Shown here in pieces: positions 49,775 to 60,700 of a stretch of DNA of 64,000 bases. The translations under genes were made by a program, and so were the position numbers. Numbering within the stretch: position 1 is the first letter of the stretch; the number at the start of each line of letters is the position of its first letter. The notes beneath the pieces are model-generated. The model saw only the letters and a list, made by a program, of their open reading frames with translations, was not told the origin of the DNA and made no database searches. The DNA is from Ophiura sarsii (taxonomy: Eukaryota > Echinodermata > Ophiuroidea > Amphilepidida > Ophiuridae): NCBI GenBank assembly GCA_035610835.1, contig CM069444.1, forward strand, positions 1,786,614-1,850,613, given 5' to 3'.

Positions 49775-50752
49775 AACATTACAAAGGGGGTGGGAGGGTA
49801 CCAACGGTACCTGCTTTCGGACGACCAAACTAACTCTTTTAAAACCACCGATTGTAAAATGCTATAATAGAAGTTCAAACTAGAAAATCTAAAATAAGTA
49901 GCATTCCAAAACAGAAAACTTTGATGAAGATGATTTAAAAGAAAATCAACTGAAGGCAACGTGTCTGACAAAATCTTTGTCGTGGCAAAACTTATTAGAT
50001 GATGTGTTGTTAAAACAAACAACACTGAATTTCTAAACTTGAAATTCCTATTTTGTCTTATCTCACAAAATATATTTGATTCTATGTCACACGGTAAAAG
50101 CTTCCGAATGAAACACGATAAACGCTGGCTCTTTCTCCGACATTTAAAATGATAAATTTCCAAACTAGGAAAGTATATCTGATTAAAATCTGACAAATAA
50201 ATGTCTTGCTGAATGTTGTGTAGGCCTAATGTGCTTTATTCCGTATTGGACTAAAAGACACGCGGCATGTAATGCTCATATTAAACTTATATGAGAAGGC
50301 AGTAGGTCTATTTATCTTCCGGTAAATCAAAAAGCGAACTGGCTTAATGATAGTTATTTAAAACTATGACAGAAGGCATGACTTGCCGTTCTTTAAACGA
50401 TGATCGATGGAGGCGACTTGTTGTAATTCACCCGGTAATTCATGACTATGAAACTTCAGGTTTATAAAACTGTTTGCTAAAAGAAAGCTAGCTTGCTTTC
50501 GTAACTAAGATGACTCTGGGAAAGAACAAAATTAATCCAATGGACTAATACGGAAAACCAAATGCCATTCTAGACTTAGAGTGACTTATATACAATGAGC
50601 TTTGTATATGTCTAATAACATTCCTAACTTAAAATGTCCTCTCCCTTGAGTTTAAACTACTAGGGAGGAGACAAATAAGTTGAGAATGTCCTATAGAGTA
50701 AAGGCCCACCATGTTTAAGATAAAACAATGGTGACGGCATGCAGAGTAGCTA
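49775..50752 (-). mobile_element. Ribozyme-element body, copy B
   Basis: Same sequence as copy A at a constant offset of 2068. It starts (minus sense) with TAGCTACTCTGC at 50752 and forms the left arm of a palindrome with copy C, centred between 50749 and 50750 with no spacer. Beyond its TTTGTAATG end it continues into the single-copy part. Confidence 0.85.
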
Positions 50753-51724
50753 CTCTGCATGCCGTCACCATTGTTTTATCTTAAACATGGTGGGCCTTTA
50801 CTCTATAGGACATTCTCAACTTATTTGTCTCCTCCCTAGTAGTTTAAACTCAAGGGAGAGGACATTTTAAGTTAGGAATGTTATTAGACATATACAAAGC
50901 TCATTGTATATAAGTCACTCTAAGTCTAGAATGGCATTTGGTTTTCCGTATTAGTCCATTGGATTAATTTTGTTCTTTCCCAGAGTCATCTTAGTTACGA
51001 AAGCAAGCTAGCTTTCTTTTAGCAAACAGTTTTATAAACCTGAAGTTTCATAGTCATGAATTACCGGGTGAATTACAACAAGTCGCCTCCATCGATCATC
51101 GTTTAAAGAACGGCAAGTCATGCCTTCTGTCATAGTTTTAAATAACTATCATTAAGCCAGTTCGCTTTTTGATTTACCGGAAGATAAATAGACCTACTGC
51201 CTTCTCATATAAGTTTAATATGAGCATTACATGCCGCGTGTCTTTTAGTCCAATACGGAATAAAGCACATTAGGCCTACACAACATTCAGCAAGACATTT
51301 ATTTGTCAGATTTTAATCAGATATACTTTCCTAGTTTGGAAATTTATCATTTTAAATGTCGGAGAAAGAGCCAGCGTTTATCGTGTTTCATTCGGAAGCT
51401 TTTACCGTGTGACATAGAATCAAATATATTTTGTGAGATAAGACAAAATAGGAATTTCAAGTTTAGAAATTCAGTGTTGTTTGTTTTAACAACACATCAT
51501 CTAATAAGTTTTGCCACGACAAAGATTTTGTCAGACACGTTGCCTTCAGTTGATTTTCTTTTAAATCATCTTCATCAAAGTTTTCTGTTTTGGAATGCTA
51601 CTTATTTTAGATTTTCTAGTTTGAACTTCTATTATAGCATTTTACAATCGGTGGTTTTAAAAGAGTTAGTTTGGTCGTCCGAAAGCAGGTACCGTTGGTA
51701 CCCTCCCACCCCCTTTGTAATGTT
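50747..51724 (+). mobile_element. Ribozyme-element body, copy C (inverted)
   Basis: Exact inverse of copy B, sharing the 6-bp self-complementary TAGCTA (50747-50752). It ends CCCCCTTTGTAATG like copy A and then runs into TTATAGTATTTTAAAATCCC, host sequence that is also present without the element at 52597. The shared sense frame is here on the plus strand (51303-51728). Confidence 0.85.
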
Positions 51725-53880
51725 ATAGTATTTTAAAATCCCTACTACCGGCAAATATTGTAGTCCCTGCCACCAGTAAAATATGGAAAGGCCCACTGCC
51801 CCACATTGAACAAGCGCCCTAATAATACTTCAAGCCGAGGAGTGTTTGCTTGAAAAATATATAATATATAATTTTTTTGGAAATTTTAGTCCGTAGATGT
51901 ATAATTTACACATGAAAGGCCTACTAACAAGTAGTCCGTATCCAAATTAAAGTTACAGCGTCCATATATTTCTATACTTTAATCTTTACCAAAAGGGTTT
52001 ACCCCGGTACAAACCGTCATATTCCCACCATCCATTTTTGTCACTGATTTCTCTACCATCATGCATGCATCGGGAGTTTAATTAATTTGTTTGGTATGGT
52101 ACGGGGGGGGGGGGGGGGGGGGGGGGGGACCTGCAACTTCACGTGCAAATGAGTACCGACCAAATAATCTTTTGGTTTATCAAAATACGGCACAATTGTA
52201 ACAGATATATTTGAGTTTTACGGTCATCTTCAAGGTGGAAACTCCAAAGGAAACACATAAAACACAGAACAGATATGATCTTTTTCCGTCGACTATAATA
52301 ATATAAAATAAGCCTAACCACCAACCCCAAATGTTAAGCCAAGCCGCACGCATTCATTTCAGGTACTTGCAATGGCCATACAGCACGGGCGTTAACGGCT
52401 CTCACCACCGCCGCGCTACGGTCATTCTGCCAAGCACGCATAATAATTCCAGGTAGGCCGTAGGGCCAACTTGCAAGGGAAATAACCACGGGCACATCAC
52501 CGCATAGAGGCAGGACACCCGTCGCGCAGTGGCGCCTCGGTGTTCAGCCAAACACAGGCACGCATATCCCGTGCCGAATTTGATGACCCAGTTGCGTTAT
52601 AGTATTGTAAAATCCCTACCACCGGCAAGTATTGTAGTCCCTGCCACCAGTAAAATATGGAAAGGCCCACGGCCCGGCCCACGGCCCCACATTGAACAAG
52701 CGCCCTAATAATACTTCAAGCCGAGGAGTGTTTGCTTGAAAAATATATAATTTTTTTGGAAATTTGAGTCCGTAGATGTATAATTTACACATGATAGGCC
52801 TACAAACGTAAACAAGTATAGTCCGTATCCAAATTAAAGTTACAGCGTCCATATTTCTATACTTTAATCTTTACCAAAAGGGGTTACCAGTACAAACCGT
52901 CATATTCCCACCATCCATTTTTGTTACTTATACCATCAGAGTTCAGAGTTTTTATTAACCAAACATATAATCATCATGCATCCATCGGGAGTTTAATTAA
53001 TTTGTTTGGTATGGTACTGGGGGAAACCTGCAACTTCACGCTATGAATACCCACCAGCCCCTTGGATTACCCCGTGCATAACTTAACCATATCCCTGGGC
53101 CATCGGCGCCCGTATACCGGTCGTAGATAATTGGGGTTATTCTACGGTACGCGCGGGGATAGGGGCCTACTGTATTTGCCGGGTACTTTGACCACCACTT
53201 AGGGGTTTAAAACAGAAACCCTGTTCTACGGGCCCGGCGAATTTATTAACCGTGTCCGTATTAAACTAACATTTGGCCAAACACTGTATACATTGCTGTA
53301 CAATGTACATGTGCATGTGTGTAACCTTTACTCGTCAATGCTGAGACTAGGTATATAGTCTCAGGGCAAAGGTATCACACGTTTGTTACGCGTACGGTAA
53401 ATAACATCGCGGCCCGGCCGACACATTTTTAAAGAAATTAGTGAAAAGAACTTTACGTGCAAATGATTACCGACCAAATAATCTTTTGGTTTGTCAAAAT
53501 ACGGCACAATTGTAACATATATATTTGAGTTTTTACGGTCATCTTCAAGGTGGAAACTCCAAATTAAACATATAAAACACAGAACAGAGATGATCTTTTT
53601 CCGTCGACTATAATAATAAGCCTAACCACCAACCCCAAATGTTAAGCCAAGCCGCGCGCAATAATTTCAGGTACTTGCAGTGGCCATACAGCACGGCGTT
53701 TTAAACGGCTCTCACAACCGCCGTGCTACGTCATGTCAGCCAAGCACGCATAATAATTCGGCCTACTTGCAATGGAAATAACCACGGGCACATCACCGCA
53801 TAAGAGGCAGGACACCCGTCGCGCAGTGGCGCCTTGGTATCAGCCAAACACAGGCACGCATATCCCGTGCCGAATTTCCC
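51723..53880 (+). repeat. Large tandem duplication with internal insertion
   Basis: TTATAGTATT ... TCCCTGCCACCAGTAAAATA starts at 51723 and again at 52597 (step 874). The later block ACGTGCAAATGA starts at 52141 and 53455 (step 1314), so unit 2 holds about 440 bp extra (roughly 53030-53450). Unit 1 has a (dG)26 tract at 52103-52128 where unit 2 has only five G. Confidence 0.88.
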
Positions 53881-54471
53881 CCGTGCCTCTCCCGGCTATT
53901 AGTTGCGGAGTGTCGATAGCCGCTTATAAATTAATTATTAAAACATGACTAATAAACAAAGGAAAGTGTATCCGTGTATAAGGAACCAAAATATCCAACG
54001 ATGAAACACATATAACAACTATTCAATCACTGTCAAAAGCCAACAAAATTAACACCAGTCGTATTATAATTTCTTTTAATTGGTTCAAGTTCTGCTTATC
54101 ACTTGCAATCGGCATACATTAAAATGTATTTTCTCACTTTGAAAACCGTGCTATCGGCATACATTAAAATGTATTTTCTCACTTTGAAAACCGTGCTAAA
54201 CGCACATGTTCGATTGTATGAGAAATAATTACACACATATATATCGAACAGTTCGAACTTGTAATCATTGTTACGATATTGAATGTACATGTATACCCAA
54301 CAACATCATGTGTGCTGTACCGGGGTACATGTACTCATGCATAATAGATTTACAACCGGGCCGCCACACAGATCTTGTGTGATCATGTGTGACATTGTGT
54401 ATGCATGATAGATTTACCACGGCCGCACTGAGACACAGATTACATTGATCCATCGCTCGTGCTGATTTGCG

Positions 54472-54567
54472 GTATAAATAGGGAGGCGAGTTTGTACGTA
54501 GGCGAATTTCACGGTGGGCAATACTTACGGGAGGCAACGTGTACAGGAGGCAACATGTACGAGAGGC
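54472..54567 (-). repeat. 16-bp tandem array, right
   Basis: Six 16-bp units on the minus strand (GCCTCTCGTACATGTT, GCCTCCTGTACACGTT, GCCTCCCGTAAGTATT and others) preceded by GGACACTTC. It is the inverted partner of 46044-46155; unit order also corresponds (ACCGTGAA, ACGTAC, CCTATTTAT units). Confidence 0.9.
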
Positions 54568-54692
54568 GAAGTGTCCTGTTTCCGCGTGGAAAGTGTTACG
54601 GCATTGGTTTATGAAATGAACTCTGATACGCTTTTAGATTAGGGGGAGTAATGAAAAGTAAGTTACAATGACAGTAGCTAATGAATGATTAT

Positions 54693-54727
54693 CTGGGACT
54701 AATATATCTAAAATATATTAGTCCCAG
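54693..54727. repeat. 15-bp perfect stem-loop
   Basis: CTGGGACTAATATAT, loop CTAAA, then the exact inverse. Could be a MITE core or structural site; not a clear terminator. Confidence 0.8.
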
Positions 54728-54829
54728 TGATGTTATTAAGATGAGAATTAGTGGGAATTTTCTGAATTTGTTCAGTTTTTATAACACTTTATTTGTTAAC
54801 AAGAGCTAATTACATGGTTATAGCACCTC

Positions 54830-55215
54830 AAAGCAATCCGAAAGCAACAATCCCACAAAGCGGAGATGTGAATTTTGTTTTGCTTTTTCCGTGAGCGGCA
54901 AAGCAATCCCGAAGCGACAATCCCGCGAAGCGGAGATGTAATTTTAGAATAACTACAAGCGGTAAGTTTGTGCCGCGTTGGGAAATGTAAACAAATACGT
55001 GCATGTCCGTAAAGCGGGAAAGCAAAGCCAAAGCGACAATTCGCGAAGAGGAATTACAAACAGGAAATGGTACCTTCCGCTTGAGGACTTTATCCCCCGC
55101 TTGCGGCAAATCCAATAAATGTGTGCATATCCGCAAGCGGAGATACCAAGCGGAGCTTACATTCCCGCTTCGCGGGAACGCAAGCGGAGATTTGCAGTAC
55201 CGCAAGCGGTACTGC
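54830..55215. repeat. Right CCGC-GCGG palindrome array
   Basis: Repeated GCGAAGCGGAGATGT, AAGCGACAATCCCGC and CCGCAAGCGG segments, the inverse of the motifs in the 44310-44890 array, ending in the terminal hairpin. Less regular than the left array. Confidence 0.8.
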
Positions 55216-55399
55216 AAAGAATTCGGTCCATTTTAATACCTGCCAATGCTCACAAAAGTAGAACATTTCACTGGATTATACGTTTCTGCTCAGAATGTTC
55301 TAACTTGTTCGGGTTATAAAGACTCACAAAACCACCCAAAGTGTATATGAAAAGAATTCCAACTCGCTACGCTCGCCATTACTAATTTCACACAATAAA

Positions 55400-56815
55400 A
55401 AGAAGGGGCAACATAAAATTATTGGCCGTTCAGATAGGGCACAAACAAAATTTGCCAACGTCCATCTTAGGACCCCTCCTTTTCATTATTTACATGAATG
55501 ACATAACTAATACAACTAATATGCTAAAACTCATCCTCTATGCAGACGACACAAACATCTTTCTTTCTCACTCAAACCTTGATTCACTTTACCATAACAT
55601 GAACACTGAACTAACCCACATCACTGACTGGTTCAGGGCAAACAAACTTTCCTTAAATGTCTCTAAAACTAACTATGCTTTTCTCATCCAAAACTCCTCA
55701 CCACTCTCACAAAATCACAATTGACAGTCATGACATCTCACAAGTTCACACCACAAAATTCCTTGGCATCACCATATGATAAGCTCACCTGGAACCACCA
55801 CATAAATACTATTACCACTAAGGCATCTCATGCCATTGGTACCATCTACAGAGTTAGGGATCATCTTCCACGGCACATTCTGAAATCACTCTATAATACG
55901 CTGGTTCTGATCCACACCTCAGCTACTGCAACATGGGCCTCAAACTATCAATCCAGACTTGCCAGCTTAAACATCACTCAGAAATGGGCCATTCGCACAA
56001 TAACCAATTCACGACGCATGACACACACTTTACCTCTCTTTCACCAACTCAATACATTGAAAATCAACGATATCAACCAGCTACAAACGGCACTATTTAT
56101 GCACGACCACTTCTATAACAACCTTCCTCCAAATTTCGCAAACTATTTCACCACAAACCGTCAGATACACGCACACAACACAAGGCAAGCACACAAATTT
56201 CATCTCCCTCTCCCAACGACCACAGCTGAGAAACATCAGATACTCTACTATGGTGCTAAGCTCTGGAACGCTCTTCCCAACACTCTCACAAATATCACAA
56301 ACAAACATACATTTAAAAGGCAGCTCAAAAAATGCTACATTTCTACATATGATACACACACCACACATACCATTCTTTCTCTAAGTAAAAACATAAACTT
56401 TGTTCGCTCCTCTTCTTTTCTCTTCTTCTCATCTACCTCTATTTTCATTCTATCCCCTCTCCTTCCATGCCTTCCTCTTGTAGAACATAACAAATGACTT
56501 AACTTACTTTTAACTTGGCAACTTTTGTCTCTTGTCATGTACATGTGTTCTGTATTGTTCTCTTTTTGTTTCTGTGTGTCTTTGTCAAGTGTATTGTTTT
56601 TGTGCTGTTCTGTCTGATCTCGTTTCGTGTTTTCTGTTTCTCCCGTCATTAAAAATGCTCTAATTATTATCATTCTATTTTTGTGTCAAGGGTCCCCGTT
56701 ATATAAGCCCGTCTATCAGGGTTTCCACTGGGGTTCCTAGCCTCTATTCCATATTGTATTATAATTTCTTTGTATTACTTTTGCTGAATAAATTGAATTG
56801 AATTGAATTGAATTG
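55400..56815 (+). pseudogene. 5'-truncated LINE reverse transcriptase
   Basis: Starts at RT motif B (SILGPLLFIIYMNDI), continues LILYADDTNIF (motif C, YADD) and WFRANKLSLNVSKTNY. The frame then changes to ITIDSHDISQ and TTKFLGITI, and again to DKLTWNHHINTI (two frameshifts near 55690-55790). The long last frame ends at 56497 after YYGAKLWNALPNTL and FKRQLKKCYI. The 3' end is a TTGAA pentamer tail (about 56789-56815). A Jockey/CR1-group LINE, clade uncertain. Confidence 0.85.
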
Positions 56816-56819
56816 TATC

Positions 56820-57055
56820 CATGAACAAAATTCCAAAGGTAAAGACAGCCCCTTAATTATGTGACAAGTAGATTTTTTTCGGGGAGGGGGGGGGGGGGGG
56901 GGGGGGGGGGTAAAAAAGCTACTGGTTAGCAGGGGGGGGTGGGTCATGTAATTTTCAGTTTCAGCTGTAGGGGGGGGGGGGGTAGGTTGAATTTTAACAT
57001 ACGAGTCTCGAATTTGTCCCAACCCCCCCCTCCACCATAAATAATGAACGGTCCC
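56820..57055. repeat. G-tract-rich repeat fragment
   Basis: Holds a (dG)25 run at 56886-56910 and two shorter G runs. It ends CCACCATAAATAATGAACGG then TCCCTTA, matching the inverse of the sequence near 43150 and 43800, so it belongs with the 43160-43795 element family. Confidence 0.6.
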
Positions 57056-57221
57056 TTATCATGACAGAATTACTTCAGGTGTTCCAGAATTTGAAATGTT
57101 TGTACTTCTGTCTCATACACATGAGACTAATATTAGTCTCAGCATACACTAAGCATTTCAAGCAAGTTTTGTATAATTAAAAGTTCAAAACAATTATTGA
57201 CGATCCAAGCGTTAAAAAAAG

Positions 57222-57321
57222 NNNNNNNNNNNNNNNNNNNNNNNNNNNNNNNNNNNNNNNNNNNNNNNNNNNNNNNNNNNNNNNNNNNNNNNNNNNNNNN
57301 NNNNNNNNNNNNNNNNNNNNN
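57222..57321. other. Assembly gap (100 N)
   Basis: One hundred N: a scaffold join of nominal size, so true distance across it is unknown. Confidence 0.99.
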
Positions 57322-57370
57322 TGTAAAATTATATTTAACTATCTAATAAAGCCATGTTCCGAAAATTAGT

Positions 57371-57535
57371 ATATAGATACTAATAATAATGATAACAAGC
57401 GCTTATATCTTATATAGCGCCTTCGCCGAAAGGGGCCTCAAGGCGCTTAACAACAAACGATATCATAAAAAAAAATAAAAATAAAAATAAACACAAACAA
57501 TATATAAAAAGGTCGCCAGAATAGTTGGTCGAGCC
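57371..57535 (-). mobile_element. LINE 3' tail fragment
   Basis: TAATAATAATGATAACAAGC, TATATAGCGCCTTCGCC and AAGGCGCTTAACAAC: the antisense of an L2/CR1-type 3' terminus and its microsatellite. No coding part seen. Confidence 0.55.
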
Positions 57536-58129
57536 TCAGCGGGTCTAGCGCGGACAGGTGGGAGTATGACATGTGTGAGGGGGTGTGCCCCCTCACAAGT
57601 GGAATTTGTTTTCAATTTTCGAACCCATTTGGTGCGATCTGGTGTATACTTTTGACCAATAATTTATTGAAAAGCCGCCACTTCATTTCCAATCAATATT
57701 TTGGTTTTTATCAATCGTGTCAAAATGCTAGATAGCTATTTTCTGATATGTAAGAAAGAAGTTGTGCATATAAAAAAAACATTCATGATTTAAGGATAAA
57801 TGGTTGGTTGTTGAAAAATAGGTTCCCCAAATGGTTATGTTGAAAAAACAGGTTCCCCATTCATCAAGGCAAAGATTCAGCATTCATTAGCTAAAATGGT
57901 CAAGAAAACTTTCCTGAAGCCATCTTATTAAGCTTATATTGAAACATTGAAACTAATAAGCGCAAAGCGCGCAAAACAATTGCATTTTTAACACTAAAAT
58001 GGTTCAGTAAGACTTTTTTAACGCCCTCCACATAATATTTAGAATATTTGGTGTGGTTCGAGACCCATTATAATGTTGAAACCTGTAGAAAAAATGACAG
58101 CTGCAATAGCATTTCGTAAGGACTTTCTG

Positions 58130-58605
58130 AATACCAAATTGCCAAGTTACGAGTGCAAAATTCTGCTGCCCGACTCGTGGCACGGTGCTCAAGGCGTAAC
58201 AATATGAAGCCGGTTCTTTGTGAGCTATAATACTGGCTCCCTGTTCCCTGTTCAGCAACAATACAAGATAGCTCTGCTTACATTTAAGGGCATTGAACCA
58301 TATGGCACCAGCATATATCACAGAACTCCTAACTAAATACACTCCCGGCATGTCCGGGAGAACCTTTCGCTCTTCTTTTCAAAATCTTTTTCGCATCCCG
58401 GCTACAGGAAACACAAACTTTTACAGTAACAGAACTTTTGTGATCATAACACCAAAGATTTGGAACAGTTTACCATCATTCGCTCAATGTCATCTCTTGG
58501 CCAATTTAAAAAATGTCTCTAGACCTATATCTTTAAGTTCATACATAGTGTCTAATTGATTAGTATATTGTTTTTGTTAACTATTGTGCAGGCCCTCTGT
58601 AGTAA

Positions 58606-58650
<45 letters not shown>

Positions 58651-58655
58651 TTTGT
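58130..58655 (+). pseudogene. L2/CR1-like LINE, 3' fragment
   Basis: VQNSAARLVARC-like residues, WLPVQQQYKIALLTF, then in another frame APAYITELLTKYTPG and IITPKIWNSLPSFA give the RT C-terminus with at least one frameshift near 58290. An ATT microsatellite tail follows (58605-58648). Confidence 0.8.
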
Positions 58656-58814
58656 TGCATTTGACGAACTGTGTAATATTTGTTAAGTGAAAATTTAACA
58701 AATGTGATTTGTAGTTTATTAACATTGTTGATATACAGGTTGTCCCAATAAAAATTGTGACGCTCTATTAAGTGATCGTAACTTCTTAAATATATGTTAG
58801 AAGAGAGCAACTGA

Positions 58815-59061
58815 TACAGGCTGTCCCAAAATGATTAGTACCCATCGATGCCCAAAGTTCAATAATTTGTTTCATCATCAAAATCAATGAGATAAGATCC
58901 GTTGTTTTTCTATCATATTTGTTATACAGTACCCTTTTATTAGAATTTTAGATATCAAATATGATAGAAAACAACGGATCTAATCTCATTGATTTTGATG
59001 ATGAAACGAATTATTGAACTTTGGGCATCGATGGGTACTAATCATTTTGGGACAGCCTGTA
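58815..59061. mobile_element. Palindromic TA-target MITE, 247 bp
   Basis: TACAGGCTGTCCCAAAATGA continues as ATTAGTACCCATCGATGCCC, and the whole about 110-bp arm is mirrored with very few differences. End sequence and TA termini fit a mariner-type MITE. Confidence 0.9.
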
Positions 59062-59078
59062 CGAAAAAATAAAGGCAA

Positions 59079-59334
59079 ATTGAGGACCCTAGATCTAAAA
59101 GGAGGTTAAGTCACATTGTGAAAAATGGCAACAACTGGGTTTCATTGTGTCCATGTGTGGACTTGACCCACTCGGGTTTTACCACCCATGGACTCTTACA
59201 CAGCTTTACCGCATTACTTAACTTTAACATTTGAATAGAGGGTGCAGAGATTCTCCTTGTAGCAGAAAACTGATACTAACTACAATTTCACAAGATTGTG
59301 ACTTAACCCCCTGTTAGATCTAGGGTCCTCAATT
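59079..59334. mobile_element. Inverted-repeat MITE, 256 bp
   Basis: The ends ATTGAGGACCCTAGATCTAA and GGTTAAGTCAC are mirrored by GTGACTTAACC and TTAGATCTAGGGTCCTCAAT. It begins only 17 bp after the previous MITE. Confidence 0.85.
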
Positions 59335-59524
59335 AGTTGGTTAAACTTTGAAGAACACCGCGTTTGATTTCGGTTCAGTAATTACGAACAAAATATGCGA
59401 GGAAATAGCCCCTGCGCGCTTTCAAATTACAACATTTCCAGGGGCCCTTAAGCGGGACCCAGACCCACGGCGCAACCCCAATCGCTTCGCTCGTTTCGCT
59501 TCGCTCGTTTCGCTTTCCTAATCT

Positions 59525-60131
59525 TTTAGACAAAACTGATTTCTTTGGTTGTAGTCTAAAATTCAAAGCGCGATCAAACACGCTTCCATTGGAACATAGA
59601 ATACGCAAATGGTCTTTAAATAATAAGGATGGTAAATGTATGCTTTGTAATGATGATTCAATGGAAGACTTAAGACATTTCTTATTTACATGTAGATCAC
59701 TGAATGAGATAAGGGTCGAGGAATATATCAAACTCGAAAATAACCTATGCAACGATGGTTTTAGTGATGTTTGGCTGGAATTTATTATCAGTAATCTGGA
59801 CTCAAAATTGTATATAATGCTAGGTTGTCCAATTAATATCACCACGCCTTACAGACACACTAAAGCTGCCCGTTCTGCATACGCTATCCTTGACCAATTC
59901 TGCAAATCATACCTTAAACGTGCGTGGGCTGTTAGATGTAATATTATGAACTCAAAGTGAATCTATTGAGACTATTGTATACATGACTATATAATAATTT
60001 TTAATGTTCTTTCGTTTTTGTCAATTATTGTATGTATATATTATGAACGCACCGTCGGGTAGACGGGTGCCACTGTTGTAAAAGTGTATGTTCAAATAAA
60101 TAAATAAATAAAAAATAAATAAATAAATAAA
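59525..60131 (+). pseudogene. LINE C-terminal fragment with zinc knuckle
   Basis: The plus strand reads LKFKARSNTLPLEHRIRKW, CMLCNDDSMEDLRHFLFTC (C-x2-C-x9-H-x5-C, the RT-associated zinc-binding pattern), then KAARSAYAILDQFCKS, with a stop at 59958. An AAAT repeat tail lies at about 60097-60131. 5'-truncated non-LTR element. Confidence 0.8.
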
Positions 60132-60139
60132 ATCGTAAT

Positions 60140-60345
60140 TATTTGCAGCACCCCGGGAGTTAACCATCCTCGATCCGACCCTCTCATATTAGCTGTGTAG
60201 TCAGCAGATGTGGTTTTCACAGAGCTTAGGTATTTGAAGTGACTGACCTACCATCGATTGAGATATTGCGTTCAGGATGTTCTGCTTCAGTTATTAGAAG
60301 CTTTGTCTTTTTGACATTGAGCTTGTTTTGTCAGATATCTTGTAT
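60140..60345 (-). pseudogene. Reverse transcriptase fragment
   Basis: The minus strand shows KKTKLLITEAEHPERNISID then a broken ...FKYL region, resembling the segment between the YADD/FADD motif and the FKYLG motif of LINE RTs. Stops interrupt it. Confidence 0.5.
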
Positions 60346-60550
60346 AAGAATAAAGCCCCGCAATGAATCACATAAATTGTTTAGGAATTAGACAAGCATA
60401 CAATAGACATGCTATAAATAAAGATAGTTATTTTGAACTATGGTAGAAATGTTGATGGCTGTGTTGATTTTTTTGATTTTTAAATTAGGATATTGGGTTG
60501 GTTGAGAGTTAGGAAATTAGGTGTATGTTATTCAAAAATAATTTGTAATG

Positions 60551-60700
60551 ATGCTGGCATATAATTCCTCCGCCTCATTTGCCAATTCAGCCGTGCCAAA
60601 GATGTTCTTTCTCAACAGGTGCTCACGCATGTCTGATGGAACTCTTCCCAGGACTTGTTCCCTTATCATCAATATTGTGAAATGGAATTTACATCATTGC
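60551..60700 (-). pseudogene. Possible retrotransposon gag fragment
   Basis: About 50 open residues on the minus strand with MIREQVLGRVPSDMREHLL and FGTAELANEAEELYA, resembling the SCAN-like helical segment of LTR-retrotransposon Gag proteins. Similarity is from pattern memory; it might instead be a decayed exon. Confidence 0.35.

Larger units (their letters stand above)
44187..55215. mobile_element. 11-kb inverted composite structure
   Basis: Each end carries a 22-bp hairpin made of GCAGTACCGC and GCGGTACTGC (44187-44208 and 55194-55215). Inward, the ends stay in inverted register for at least 130 bp: CATTCCCGC, CGGGAATG, TCTCCGCTTGCGGATATGCA and CACATTTATTGG recur inverted at 55090-55190. 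Further in, both sides have CCGCTTCGCGG / CCGCTTGCGG arrays and then facing 16-bp arrays. I see no transposase. It may be one very large non-autonomous DNA transposon or nested elements; the end similarity is plain, the classification is not. Confidence 0.65.

Noticed and set aside
49601..49867. 88-codon plus-strand frame overlapping copy B
   Set aside because: Antisense to the element's RNA strand and crossing the boundary between the single-copy part and copy B; no similarity.
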